A DNA stretch of 64,000 nucleotides from Sterolibacterium sp. GTDB taxonomy: Bacteria > Pseudomonadota > Gammaproteobacteria > Burkholderiales > Rhodocyclaceae. Under the pieces are notes generated by a model. That model searched no databases. It was given only the letters and a program-made list of their open reading frames with translations, and was not told the DNA's origin. This document shows positions 44,568 to 53,337 of this stretch, in pieces (position 1 is the stretch's first letter; each line of letters opens with the position of its first letter). A program made the translations under genes and the position numbers. The DNA is taken from NCBI GenBank assembly GCA_028713555.1, contig JAQTOA010000010.1, positions 5,824-69,823 on the forward strand, in the 5' to 3' direction.

Positions 44568-45707
44568 CTATTCGAGCGGTGTTGCCAGCTCCCGTGCGGG
44601 TACGACTTCGACATTCTCCGCCAGCGCGTAGCGCCTGTCACCCGGATAGACGACGAACAGGCGGTCGAGCTTGAGGTCGGCCAGCGCGATCTTCATCGAG
44701 GGTGTCAGGCGCGGCGCGTCCATGCGCTTGATCTCGATGCCGATGCGGCGGCCATCCTTGAAAAGCAGCAGGTCGAGTTCGGCGCCCTGGTGCGTAGCCC
44801 AGAAGAAAGCTTCGTCGGGTTCGGTGCGGCGCAGGATTTCCTCGATGATGAAGCCTTCCCAGGAAGCGCCGCACTTGGGCTGCTCAAGCAGGGCGCGCAT
44901 ATCGGCTATGCCCAGCAACTCATGCAACATGCCGCTGTCGCGCACATAGACTTTGGGCGAGCGGACTTGCCGCTTGCCGAGATTCTCGAACCAGGGTTGC
45001 AACTGGCGCACCAGATAAGCGCTTGCCAGCATGTCGAGATAACGCCGCACGGTCGATTCGGATATGCCTAGCGACCGGGCAGGGTCGGCGCCGCTCCAGA
45101 TCTGGCCGTGATAGTGGGCAACCATCGCCATGAAGCGCTGCACCGCCGGGGCGGGGATGTTGAATCCCAGTTGTGGCAAATCCCGCTCGGCGAAGGTCTG
45201 GAGAAACTGCCGGCGCCAGATGCGGCTGTCGCCATCGCTGCCGGCAAGAAAGGAAAGCGGAAAACCGCCGCGCAGCCAGAGTTTTTCCAGTGCCGGGTAT
45301 CCGGTTTCGGTCAGGCTGAAGCCGCTGATCTCGATGACCTCGACACGGCCGGCAAGCGATTCGCTGCTGCCGCGGATCAGCGCGGGCGAAGCGCTGCCCA
45401 GCAGCATGAAACGGGCCGGCAGACCGGGGCGATCGACGAGTACGCGCAGGATCGGAAAGATCTGCGGCGCGCGCTGTACTTCGTCGATGACGACGAGGCC
45501 GCGCAAGTCCTTCAGCGCGGTCATCGGTTCGGCCAAGCGGGCGAGGGACAACGGGTCTTCGAGGTCGAAGTAGTTGGCGGATGTCGTGTCGACGAATTGC
45601 CGCGCCAGCGTAGTCTTGCCGATCTGGCGCGGCCCGATCAGGGCAACGGCGCGGCTGCGCTGTAGCGCCTGCCGGATACGAGCTTGCCAGGATTGTCGGG
45701 AGAACAT
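44568..45707 (-). CDS. AAA ATPase / DUF4143 family protein
   Basis: This 379-residue protein has an AAA-like P-loop (VALIGPRQIGKTTLARQF), Walker B (GLVVIDEVQRAP), a winged-helix region (ISESTVRRYLDML) and the DUF4143 domain. The latter's end (GAELDLLLFKDGRRIGIEIK) has a D...E-x-K nuclease-like pattern. The family is common in accessory regions and of unknown function. It is co-directional with and 5 nt upstream of potG, which is not a usual pot neighbour, so it may be acquired. Confidence 0.85.
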   Translation of the reverse strand: MFSRQSWQARIRQALQRSRAVALIGPRQIGKTTLARQFVDTTSANYFDLEDPLSLARLAEPMTALKDLRGLVVIDEVQRAPQIFPILRVLVDRPGLPARFMLLGSASPALIRGSSESLAGRVEVIEISGFSLTETGYPALEKLWLRGGFPLSFLAGSDGDSRIWRRQFLQTFAERDLPQLGFNIPAPAVQRFMAMVAHYHGQIWSGADPARSLGISESTVRRYLDMLASAYLVRQLQPWFENLGKRQVRSPKVYVRDSGMLHELLGIADMRALLEQPKCGASWEGFIIEEILRRTEPDEAFFWATHQGAELDLLLFKDGRRIGIEIKRMDAPRLTPSMKIALADLKLDRLFVVYPGDRRYALAENVEVVPARELATPLE

Positions 45708-45727
45708 GCAGCCATTCTAGGTGGCGT

Positions 45728-45766
45728 ACCATGAAAAAGCAACATCTAATGACGGAATTTCATGGT
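45728..45766. promoter_or_regulatory. Inverted repeat ACCATGAAA-N21-TTTCATGGT
   Basis: Perfect 9-bp arms flank 21 bp in the gap between the symporter stop and the AAA/DUF4143 start. It could be an operator for the AAA/DUF4143-pot unit or part of a hairpin ending symporter transcription. There is no U-tract. Confidence 0.4.
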
Positions 45767-45780
45767 GCACAACAACGTCG

Positions 45781-47280
45781 TCACGAATGATGGTGCGGAT
45801 GCTCCGTCACGTGGTGGGTTTCCGCAGCCGCATGATGATGCAGGAAGGCATGTTCAGGCTCTACCGGCAATGGTCCGCCGACCGCTTGCGGCAGCAGCGA
45901 ACCCAAAATCATGCCGAGGACGCTGGCGATCAGGCCGGCGAATTGCGCCGGGACGAACGGGTCGTCGGGGCCGGCGACCAGCAACGACGACCACACCGCC
46001 ATCCCGCAGAAAATCGCCGTGAGTGCGCCCTGATTGGTGGCGCGTTTCCAGAACAGGCCGCACAGCAACGGCACAAAGGCCGCCACCAGGGTGATCTGGT
46101 AGGCGTTTTCGACCATCTTGAATATGCTGGCCTTGGAATTGATGGCATACATTGTCACCAGCAGGGTGAACGCCAGCGTCACGCTGCGCATGGACAGCAG
46201 CAGCTTGTGGTCGGTCATCTTCCCGAGCATCGGCCGCAGGATATTTTCGGTGAAGGTCACCGAAGGCGCCAGCAATGTCGCCGAGGCGCAGCTCTTGATG
46301 GCGGAGAGCAGGGCGCCGAAGAACATCACCTGAGCGAACAGCGGTGCGCGCTCCATCACCAGGCGCGGCAGAATCAACTGCGGATCGGTGTCGATCAGTT
46401 CCGCCACCATCTGCGGATCGATCAGCGTCGCCGAATAGGCCAGGAACATCGGCACGAAGGCAAAGAAGAAATACAGCGCACCGCCCAGCACCGAGGCCCA
46501 CACCGCGATCTTTTCGGTCTTGGCCGACTGGACGCGCTGGAACACGTCCTGTTGCGGAATCGAGCCGAACATCATGGTCACCCAGGCGGCGGCGAAAGCC
46601 AGCATTTCCTTGAGGTCGAGGGCAGGCCAGAATTCGAACTTGCCCGCCTGCAAGGCGTGATCGACCACCACCCCGACGCCGCCCACCATGCCGCTGATCG
46701 AACCTCCGATGTAAAGCATGCCGATCACGATGATGACCATCTGGATCAGGTCGGTGATCGCCACCGCCCACATGCCGCCGAAGAAGGTGTAGATCAGGAT
46801 GGTGATCGAGCCGATCCACATGCCGGTGACTTTCTCAATTTCGCCCGCCGAGACGACGTTGAACACCAGGCCCAGCGCGGTGATCTGGGCGCCGACCCAG
46901 CCCAGGTATGAAATTACGATGGCCAGCGTGGTGAACACTTCGACGCTGCGCCCGAAACGTTTTTTGTAAAAGTCGCCGATGGTCAGCAGGTTCATGCGAT
47001 ACAGCGGCGCGGCGAAGAACAGGCCGACCAGGATCAGGCACATCGACGAACCGAAGGGATCGGCGACCACCCCCTTGAGGCCATCCTTGAGAAAGGTTGC
47101 CGGAATGCCAAGCACGGTTTCCGAGCCAAACCAGGTGGCGAACACCGTGGCCGTCACCATATAAAACGGCAGGTGCCGACCGGCGATGGCGAAGTCCTTG
47201 GTGTTATGCACACGCGTTGCCGCGTAGAGGCCGATCGCGACCGAAATGATCCAGTAGATGATGACGAACCAGAGCAGCAT
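45781..47280 (-). CDS. Sodium:solute symporter (SSS family) with His-rich C-terminus
   Basis: This 499-residue transporter has about 13 hydrophobic helices and the SSS fold motifs (AGRHLPFYMVTATVFATWFG, GWVGAQITALGLVF, FGALLSAIKSCASATLL). The substrate is unknown; the sequence is closest to proline/pantothenate-like or uncharacterised SSS members. The cytoplasmic tail has many histidines (HHHAAAETHHVTEHPHHHS), unusual for the family. No Shine-Dalgarno is clear at ATG 47280. Confidence 0.85.
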   Translation of the reverse strand: MLLWFVIIYWIISVAIGLYAATRVHNTKDFAIAGRHLPFYMVTATVFATWFGSETVLGIPATFLKDGLKGVVADPFGSSMCLILVGLFFAAPLYRMNLLTIGDFYKKRFGRSVEVFTTLAIVISYLGWVGAQITALGLVFNVVSAGEIEKVTGMWIGSITILIYTFFGGMWAVAITDLIQMVIIVIGMLYIGGSISGMVGGVGVVVDHALQAGKFEFWPALDLKEMLAFAAAWVTMMFGSIPQQDVFQRVQSAKTEKIAVWASVLGGALYFFFAFVPMFLAYSATLIDPQMVAELIDTDPQLILPRLVMERAPLFAQVMFFGALLSAIKSCASATLLAPSVTFTENILRPMLGKMTDHKLLLSMRSVTLAFTLLVTMYAINSKASIFKMVENAYQITLVAAFVPLLCGLFWKRATNQGALTAIFCGMAVWSSLLVAGPDDPFVPAQFAGLIASVLGMILGSLLPQAVGGPLPVEPEHAFLHHHAAAETHHVTEHPHHHS

Positions 47281-47348
47281 GGCGGTTTCGATAGATTGGC
47301 GAGTTTGGCCTTGGCGTGCCGGGAATTATACCCAAGCCGCCGCAGTGT

Positions 47349-48887
47349 TCAGATCAGCAGCAGGATCAATCCGCTAACCAGCCCGCCCAGCAGCAGCGCG
47401 ATGAAAGCCAGCAGGTATTTCTGGCGCGCTTGTTCGACCTGGATCAGGGCAAGTTGGACTCGCAAGGAACTGTCGTTGCGCGCCAGGGCCTTGTGCGCCA
47501 GCCGCGGCAACGCCGGCAGGAGCGTCGCCCACTGCGGCGCTTCGCGCTTGAGGTTGTCGATCAGGCCGCGCCAGCCCAGTTGCTGGCTCATCCAGCGTTC
47601 GAGGAAAGGCTTGGCGGTCTGCCACAGGTCGAGATCAGGATCGAGCTGACGGCCGAGACCTTCGATGTTCAGCAAGGTCTTCTGTAGCAGCACCAACTGC
47701 GGCTGGATCTCGACGTTGAAGCGGCGCGAGGTCTGGAACAGGCGCAACAGCACGCGGCCGAAGGAAATCTCCTTCAGCGGCCGGTCGAAGAACGGCTCGC
47801 AGACTGCGCGGATCGACGCCTCGAATTCGTCGATGCGCGTGTCGGCCGGCGCCCAGCCAGACTCGACATGGGTCTCGGCGACGCGCTTGTAGTCGCGGTT
47901 GAAGAAGGCCAGGAAATTGTGCGCCAGGTAGTTCTTGTCGACATCGGTGAGCGTGCCGACGATGCCGAAATCGACCGCGACGTACTGCCCCGCCGGCGTG
48001 ACGAAGATATTGCCGGGATGCATGTCGGCGTGAAAGAAGCCGTCGCGGAACACCTGGGTAAAGAAAATCTCCACGCCATTGCGCGACAAGGCTTTGAGAT
48101 CGACGCCCTGCTCGCGCAGGGCATCGGTCTGGCCGATCGGCGTGCCGTGCATGCGCTGCATCACCATCACCGTGTGATCGCACCAGTCCCAATACACTTC
48201 CGGCACCAGCAGCAAATTCGAGTCCTTGAAATTGCGGTGCAGCAGCGAGCAGTTGGCTGCCTCGCGCATCAGGTCGAGTTCGTCCTCCAGGTGCTTCTCG
48301 AACTCGGCCACCACTTCGAGCGGCTTGAGGCGCCGGCCATCCGGCCAGATTTTCTCGAGCAGTCCGGCCGCCACGCGCAGCAAACCGATGTCATTGGCGA
48401 TGATCTGCGAAATGCCCGGGCGCAGGATTTTCACCGCCACTTCGTGCCCGCCATCTTCGGCGCGCAGCACGGCGAAATGCACTTGGGCGACCGACGCCGA
48501 CGCTACCGGCTCGCGCTCGAAACTGGCAAACACTTCATCGACGTGTTTGCCGTAGACTCTTTCCAGTTCGGCCAGGGCTTGCACCGAGGGAAAAGGCGGC
48601 ACCTGATCCTGCAGCTTGGCGAGTTCATCGGCGATATCTTGCGGCAGCAAGTCACGCCGCGTCGAGAGAATCTGGCCGAACTTGACGAAGATCGGCCCCA
48701 GCGCTTCCAGCGCCTGGCGCAAGCGGACCGCGCGCGGCTCCTTGAGCTGACCGCCGAAGACGCGCCAGAACTGGAGCGCGGCGGCAACATGCATGAGCCT
48801 TCCTGAAGGCTCATGCTCCAGAATCATCTGGTCGAGGCCGTAGCGACTGGCAATCCGGGCAATCTTGAAAAGGCGCAGAAGACGCAT
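47349..48887 (-). CDS. ubiB: Ubiquinone biosynthesis kinase-like protein UbiB
   Basis: UbiB is an atypical ABC1/ADCK-family protein needed for ubiquinone synthesis, probably as an ATPase acting on lipid precursors. The 512-residue sequence has the KxGQ motif ([15 protein letters not shown]), the AAAS-like loop ([10 protein letters not shown]), the catalytic HADMHPGN and metal-binding VDFGIVG. Two C-terminal hydrophobic helices end in LILLLI. Length is typical. Confidence 0.93.
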   Translation of the reverse strand: MRLLRLFKIARIASRYGLDQMILEHEPSGRLMHVAAALQFWRVFGGQLKEPRAVRLRQALEALGPIFVKFGQILSTRRDLLPQDIADELAKLQDQVPPFPSVQALAELERVYGKHVDEVFASFEREPVASASVAQVHFAVLRAEDGGHEVAVKILRPGISQIIANDIGLLRVAAGLLEKIWPDGRRLKPLEVVAEFEKHLEDELDLMREAANCSLLHRNFKDSNLLLVPEVYWDWCDHTVMVMQRMHGTPIGQTDALREQGVDLKALSRNGVEIFFTQVFRDGFFHADMHPGNIFVTPAGQYVAVDFGIVGTLTDVDKNYLAHNFLAFFNRDYKRVAETHVESGWAPADTRIDEFEASIRAVCEPFFDRPLKEISFGRVLLRLFQTSRRFNVEIQPQLVLLQKTLLNIEGLGRQLDPDLDLWQTAKPFLERWMSQQLGWRGLIDNLKREAPQWATLLPALPRLAHKALARNDSSLRVQLALIQVEQARQKYLLAFIALLLGGLVSGLILLLI

Positions 48888-49111
48888 GGATTAGGCAGAA
48901 CCCCGGAATAATGCCAGAAGCTTATTGCCGCGCTCGATCGATAGCTGCGCAACGCAGAGTGAGAAGATGCGGATACAACGGGGCATGACGGTGGGACTCA
49001 GGAAAGCTGGCGTTATCGAAGTGTAACGTAAAACCCGCCTTGATAAGCGGCCTGCCGCCTGAGTGGCGCTGGAGTCGGGTACGAGCACGCGGCGCAAATG
49101 CTATCTGTCGG
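48888..49111. other. Intergenic gap, nothing recognised
   Basis: These 224 bp between the ubiB start and the DUF2889 gene stop hold no coding frame with family similarity and no clear hairpin. The ubiB promoter should be here. Confidence 0.4.
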
Positions 49112-49669
49112 CTAAGCAAGCTCGGGGTATTCGCTGCTCAGCGCCTCGCCGCCTTCTCGCCAGGCGTGACACTGGCCGACGAAGGCCAAAGTGCGCTGAT
49201 CCGGCCAGTGCCTGGGATCTGCGGTATACGTCCATTGGCGCGCCCACCGGTCGGGCCATGAGGCCTGAACATAGGTATTGGCCAATTCCCCGATGAGGTT
49301 GTTGAGATGCGCGCAAGCCAGGGAACCGCCGAGAAGTTTGCGCACCTGCTGGCTGAAACCGGGACCGATGCGCAGACCGACCAGCTTGCGGTAGGCTGTT
49401 TCGGTTTCTCCGCATTCGGGCCAGGGAGCAGTCGAAACCGTGGCTTGCACGGCCTGGATCGTAAAATCGTTGTCGATGATCAGCGTAAGCGACATCTGAT
49501 GAATGTTCTCGCCTGCTTTTACCGGCGGCCGGGAGCGAAAAGGAACCTCCTGCGCCTTTTCGTCAGAGACCCTGCCCTCGATTTCCCATAAGCTATCCCG
49601 ACGCCGGTAGGCCTTGCAAACAATTTCCCGCGTGTGGGTCAGTTCGCGTCCGTCATCGCCAAATATCAT
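49112..49669 (-). CDS. DUF2889 family protein
   Basis: The 185-residue protein matches the DUF2889 pattern (THTREIVCKAYRRRDSLWEIEGRVSDEK near the N-terminus, LIGELANTYVQA near 130). The family is found mainly in betaproteobacteria, often near aromatic or steroid catabolism genes, but its function is unknown. It has no signal peptide or membrane helix. ATG at 49669 has a GGGA motif about 10 nt upstream. Confidence 0.75.
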   Translation of the reverse strand: MIFGDDGRELTHTREIVCKAYRRRDSLWEIEGRVSDEKAQEVPFRSRPPVKAGENIHQMSLTLIIDNDFTIQAVQATVSTAPWPECGETETAYRKLVGLRIGPGFSQQVRKLLGGSLACAHLNNLIGELANTYVQASWPDRWARQWTYTADPRHWPDQRTLAFVGQCHAWREGGEALSSEYPELA

Positions 49670-49742
49670 TGCATTATTCCCTTATCCCTTTTACGCATTT
49701 GCACATGAAGATGGTGTTCTTCCAGTGTTCATGCATCCTCCG

Positions 49743-50372
49743 TCAAGGCCGAGCCGCAGTCGATTTGCGTTGAAAGCGCTCCAGCCACCGATCCAACTGA
49801 TTCTTTTGCACCGACTGGATCTCGCGCAGCAGATCATGGGTAACCTCGACGACTTGGTAGCGACGATGCAGTTCGTCTTCCATCCGGATGAGAAGGCTGG
49901 CGGCCATCTCGGCGTCGGCCAAAGCCCGGTGGTAGCGACCGGCAACGGGCAGCTTGGCGAATTCGATGAGCGCGCCAAGCTTGTGGCTGGGCGCTTGCGG
50001 AAACACCCGGCGTGCCACCAGCATGGAACAGGCAAATCCTTGTCGGCGACTGCGACGGGCACGTCCGAGTTCCGCGTCCCAGAACTTGCTATCGAAGGCA
50101 GCGTTATGCGCAACCAGCGGATGCTCGCCGACAAAATCGGCCGCGGCGCGCATGACTTCCGCCGCGGGCGGCGCCTTGCGAACCATGGCGTTGGAAATTC
50201 CGGTGAGGTCTTCGATGAACGGGGGGATACGCACGCCCGCGTTCATCAGGCTCTGATAGCGATCGACAACTATCCCGTCCCGCACCAGTACCGCGGCGAT
50301 CTCGGTGGCGCGGGCGCCATGATCCGGCGACAATCCCGTCGTCTCAAAGTCGATGACCGCCACCGCCTCCAT
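49743..50372 (-). CDS. DEDDh 3'-5' exonuclease (DnaQ/PolC-like)
   Basis: This 209-residue exonuclease has ExoI VIDFETTG, ExoII LVAHNAAFDSKFW and ExoIII HRALADAEM. It resembles stand-alone epsilon-like exonucleases rather than the replicative DnaQ. ATG 50372 follows AAGGGGA closely; an ATG at 50399 has a weaker site. The C-terminus is basic (RWLERFQRKSTAARP). Confidence 0.88.
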   Translation of the reverse strand: MEAVAVIDFETTGLSPDHGARATEIAAVLVRDGIVVDRYQSLMNAGVRIPPFIEDLTGISNAMVRKAPPAAEVMRAAADFVGEHPLVAHNAAFDSKFWDAELGRARRSRRQGFACSMLVARRVFPQAPSHKLGALIEFAKLPVAGRYHRALADAEMAASLLIRMEDELHRRYQVVEVTHDLLREIQSVQKNQLDRWLERFQRKSTAARP

Positions 50373-50497
50373 CACGTCCCCTTTCTTGTGCCGGAACATT
50401 TCACCATCATGCGCTCATGATCTTATGGGATGCCGAGCCGAATCGGCTTGGGGAAAACAGCCGACGACCCCAAAGCGGCTACCAAGAACGACGACGG

Positions 50498-51439
50498 CTA
50501 TGCAGGTGTCGAAACGCGATCGTAGAACTCGAGGACGCGGTCGCAGTCATCGGAGTCCATTTTCGCCATTGCCTCGCGCGGATGCTGGTTGAGCGTTCCA
50601 GAAATCATGTAGGGGACAGAATAGCCCCACTCGATCTTGCGGAACCACGGCAGAACGACCTTATCGATCGCCTCGATGACCGGTCGAACGCGGAACTTGG
50701 GGTTCTTAAGGAACGACAGCAGGAGTTCCAGCGGGCAGTTCCCCGCGCCGCGGCCGAAGCCGTACAGCGTTGCATCGAGGTAATTGGCACCGGCGATGAT
50801 CCCGGCAATGGTGTTCGCAAACGCCAGTTGCTGATTGTTGTGCATGTGCAAGCCGATCGTCTTGCCGGGCAGATGTTGCTGGTACAAACCGACGAGGTGC
50901 TCGATGTCTTCCTGATAGTAGTTGCCGAAGCTGTCGACCACGTAGATGACCGGCACGCGACTCTTGCCGAGGTCGTTGAGCGCCTCTTCCAGTTCGCGGC
51001 CGGTGATGTTCGAAACCGCCATCAGGTTAATGGTCGCCTCATAGCCTTTGTCCATGACGTGGTGGGCGAGTTCGATCGCCGCGTCGACCTGGTGGGCGTA
51101 GCATGCGACGCGAACCATGTCGAGCGAACACTGGTCGGCCGGCGGGATATCCTGGTACTCGATCCTGCCAATATCGGCCATCGCGGCAAGCTTGATCTTC
51201 TTCGGCTCATTGCCGATGATGCGCTTCAGGTCGGCCTCGGCACAGAACTTCCATGCGCCGTATTCGGAACGGGAAAACGCCGACTCGGAGCTAAAGTAGC
51301 CGATTTCCATGTAATCGACACCGGCGGCGGCGGTCGACTCGTAGACTTGCTTGACGAATGCGTCGTCGAACTGCCACTTGTTCATAAGTCCGCCATCGCG
51401 GACGGTGCAATCGACAACTTTGATTTCGGGGCGGTACAT
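50498..51439 (-). CDS. HMGL-like / 4-hydroxy-2-oxovalerate aldolase-like protein
   Basis: This DRE-TIM metallolyase (313 aa) has metal-site motifs VDCTVRDGG at the start and GLHMHNNQQLA near residue 200, and a conserved GRGAGNCPLE. It is shorter than DmpG/MhpE (about 340 aa) and lacks their C-terminal communication domain; no acetaldehyde dehydrogenase partner is adjacent. It probably makes or breaks a C-C bond next to a carbonyl, but the substrate is unknown. Confidence 0.78.
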   Translation of the reverse strand: MYRPEIKVVDCTVRDGGLMNKWQFDDAFVKQVYESTAAAGVDYMEIGYFSSESAFSRSEYGAWKFCAEADLKRIIGNEPKKIKLAAMADIGRIEYQDIPPADQCSLDMVRVACYAHQVDAAIELAHHVMDKGYEATINLMAVSNITGRELEEALNDLGKSRVPVIYVVDSFGNYYQEDIEHLVGLYQQHLPGKTIGLHMHNNQQLAFANTIAGIIAGANYLDATLYGFGRGAGNCPLELLLSFLKNPKFRVRPVIEAIDKVVLPWFRKIEWGYSVPYMISGTLNQHPREAMAKMDSDDCDRVLEFYDRVSTPA

Positions 51440-51976
51440 GGTGGAATCGTCCTCTTACTCTGACATGTGGGGTAACTTGCGAGGCCTCCGCGCGAATCCT
51501 GTGCGGGTGCATTGCTAAGCCTAGACTCGCATTATATCAGCGAGATAGCGCCAAGGCGATTTCGAGCCCTGTCTGCATGATTACCCATGCCCAATGCATA
51601 TTAACCACCAAGAACGGAAGCCAGCTCCATAATGGATTTACGTCCCCCATCGGGCGACACTTGGGGGCACTTGCATCAACGTACCAATATTGGCACATTG
51701 CATACATGAAACCCGTTGTCGAGTGCGCTGCTTCCGGACTGACGAACCCATAGGGGACCGACTGAAACAGTTGAAATGGAGATGAATGTGGGCAAGAAGG
51801 ATACCGTCAGAAATTTTACCGACTTCCTGCCGTTCATGGCGGCAGCCTGACTATAAAATCCTCGGGATTAAATTTGTTCCGATTTGTTCTTTTGTTTTGA
51901 TTCTTCAAAGGGCATCTTCCTGGTCGAGGGTTGGGTTATTTGGCCGGATATGCCATGCTAGGAGAGACGAGCAAAA
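51440..51976. other. 537-bp intergenic region, low coding content
   Basis: This gap separates two divergent genes. Base composition is more AT-rich than the surroundings. A 22-codon ORF (MNVGKKDTVRNFTDFLPFMA...) begins at 51782, one base after a GGAG, and an overlapping 64-codon frame ends on the next gene's ATG; neither has recognised similarity. No terminator or riboswitch is recognised. Confidence 0.4.
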
Positions 51977-52342
51977 ATGAAAAAGACCTCAATATCCCTC
52001 TTGCTTACCAGCCTGCTGGCATCAAGCTTTGCTCATGCCGGCTCATTCAAGCTTGACGATGCCGCCTTGGCGCCGGTTAATGATTTCGCCTCCGGGTCCA
52101 AGGTGATCGCCAAAATAATTGCGGTGACCGACACAACCATTACCGCAAAATCGTTGAGCACCGGTTTTGAGAAAAGGCTAAGGGGCAAGATGTCTCCTGA
52201 AATGGTAGGTAAATGCATTTCGGTGGTTCAATTGAATGAGAACAAATTTGACGTCAATCCTTCTGCTTGCCCCCTTTCACGCGACAATGCGGCCAGGGCT
52301 GAGCTAAAGAAAAAGATCGATGCCGCCGCGAAAACCAAGTAG
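51977..52342 (+). CDS. Small secreted protein, unknown function
   Basis: The 121-residue protein has a signal peptide (MKKTSISLLLTSLLASSFAHA, cleaved before GSFKL). A small beta-rich domain with two cysteines follows (KCISVVQLNENKF, SACPLSRD), then a Lys/Ala helix (ARAELKKKIDAAAKTK). I recognise no family. AGGAG lies about 12 nt before the ATG, a long spacing. Confidence 0.6.
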   Translation: MKKTSISLLLTSLLASSFAHAGSFKLDDAALAPVNDFASGSKVIAKIIAVTDTTITAKSLSTGFEKRLRGKMSPEMVGKCISVVQLNENKFDVNPSACPLSRDNAARAELKKKIDAAAKTK

Positions 52343-52584
52343 TTGGAGACGGAGAATCACAGATCGAACGGTTTTGAAGAATTCGCTTATCCACAGTCGA
52401 AGCTGGCCAACTGGTACTCTCGGAAAAAACAGGGCATCGAACGAGCGGAAAAATCGAGATTCCCAAGCATCAGGTTGAAGATACGAACCAGTCACATGGC
52501 AACCCGGAATAAGGCTGCACAACATAGAAGCAGAAGCAAAACCTTGCAATTTCGCAACTTCATTTGAATGTATTGACGCGACCG
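52343..52584. other. Intergenic gap before rsmE, nothing recognised
   Basis: This 242-bp gap has short open frames on both strands but no recognised protein, hairpin or repeat. Confidence 0.35.
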
Positions 52585-53313
52585 ATGATATCCCGCTTTT
52601 ATTGCCCCATGCCGCTCCAGGCCGGCCACACGGTGACCTTGCCGCCGGAAGCGGCGCACCATGCGCTGCGCGTGTTGCGTTTGCGCAGCGGCGATGAACT
52701 GGTGGTGTTTGACGGCATGGGCGGCGAATACCCGGGCAAGGTGGAGGAGACTACGCCGACGCTACGCTTGGCACTTGGGGACTGGCGCGAAGTCGAATGC
52801 GAGGCACCGCTGACGACGATCCTGGCGCAAGCTTTGCCCAGCGGCGACAAGATGGATTGGGTGGTGCAGAAGGCGGTGGAACTGGGCGTGCTGGCGATTC
52901 AGCCCCTGCAAACCAAACGCAGCGTGGTGCGCTTGGCCGGAGATCGGGCGGAGAAACGCCGCGGCCACTGGCAGCAGGTCGCGGTAGCGGCTTGCGAGCA
53001 AAGCGGCCGAAATCGGCTGCCGACAATCGGCCCGGTTCTTGATCTACCCCATTATCTGGCGCAACCTGCAGGGGAAAATGAAACCCGGCTGCTGCTCTCG
53101 CCGCAAGCGGATGCGCGCTTGTCGGCGTTGCCGCGACCCGCCGGCGGGTTGACTCTGCTGATCGGACCCGAGGGTGGCTTCGACGCCGACGAGGAAGCGG
53201 CGGCGCGTTCGGTCGGCTTCCAGCCGGTGACGCTGGGGCCGCGCGTGTTGCGCACGGAAACTGCCGGGCTGGCGGCAATGGCGGCTACATTGGCATTGTG
53301 GGGTGACTTTTGA
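52585..53313 (+). CDS. rsmE: 16S rRNA (uracil-1498-N3) methyltransferase RsmE
   Basis: RsmE methylates U1498 of 16S rRNA. The 242-residue protein has the N-terminal PUA-like domain (HHALRVLRLRSGDELVVFDG) and a SPOUT knot with LLIGPEGGFDADE and LGPRVLRTETAGLAA. ATG at 52585 gives the usual MISRFYCP start; a TTG seven codons upstream is less likely. Confidence 0.95.
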   Translation: MISRFYCPMPLQAGHTVTLPPEAAHHALRVLRLRSGDELVVFDGMGGEYPGKVEETTPTLRLALGDWREVECEAPLTTILAQALPSGDKMDWVVQKAVELGVLAIQPLQTKRSVVRLAGDRAEKRRGHWQQVAVAACEQSGRNRLPTIGPVLDLPHYLAQPAGENETRLLLSPQADARLSALPRPAGGLTLLIGPEGGFDADEEAAARSVGFQPVTLGPRVLRTETAGLAAMAATLALWGDF

Positions 53314-53337
53314 GAAGCAAACTCTAGGGAGGTTGCA

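Noticed and set aside
45721..46911. 396-codon plus-strand frame antisense to the symporter
   Set aside because: Composition is typical of antisense to membrane protein genes and there is no family signal.
51786..51980. 64-codon plus frame ending on the next gene's ATG
   Set aside because: Residue usage is Arg/Ser/Trp-rich like random sequence and there is no similarity; the overlap is probably chance.
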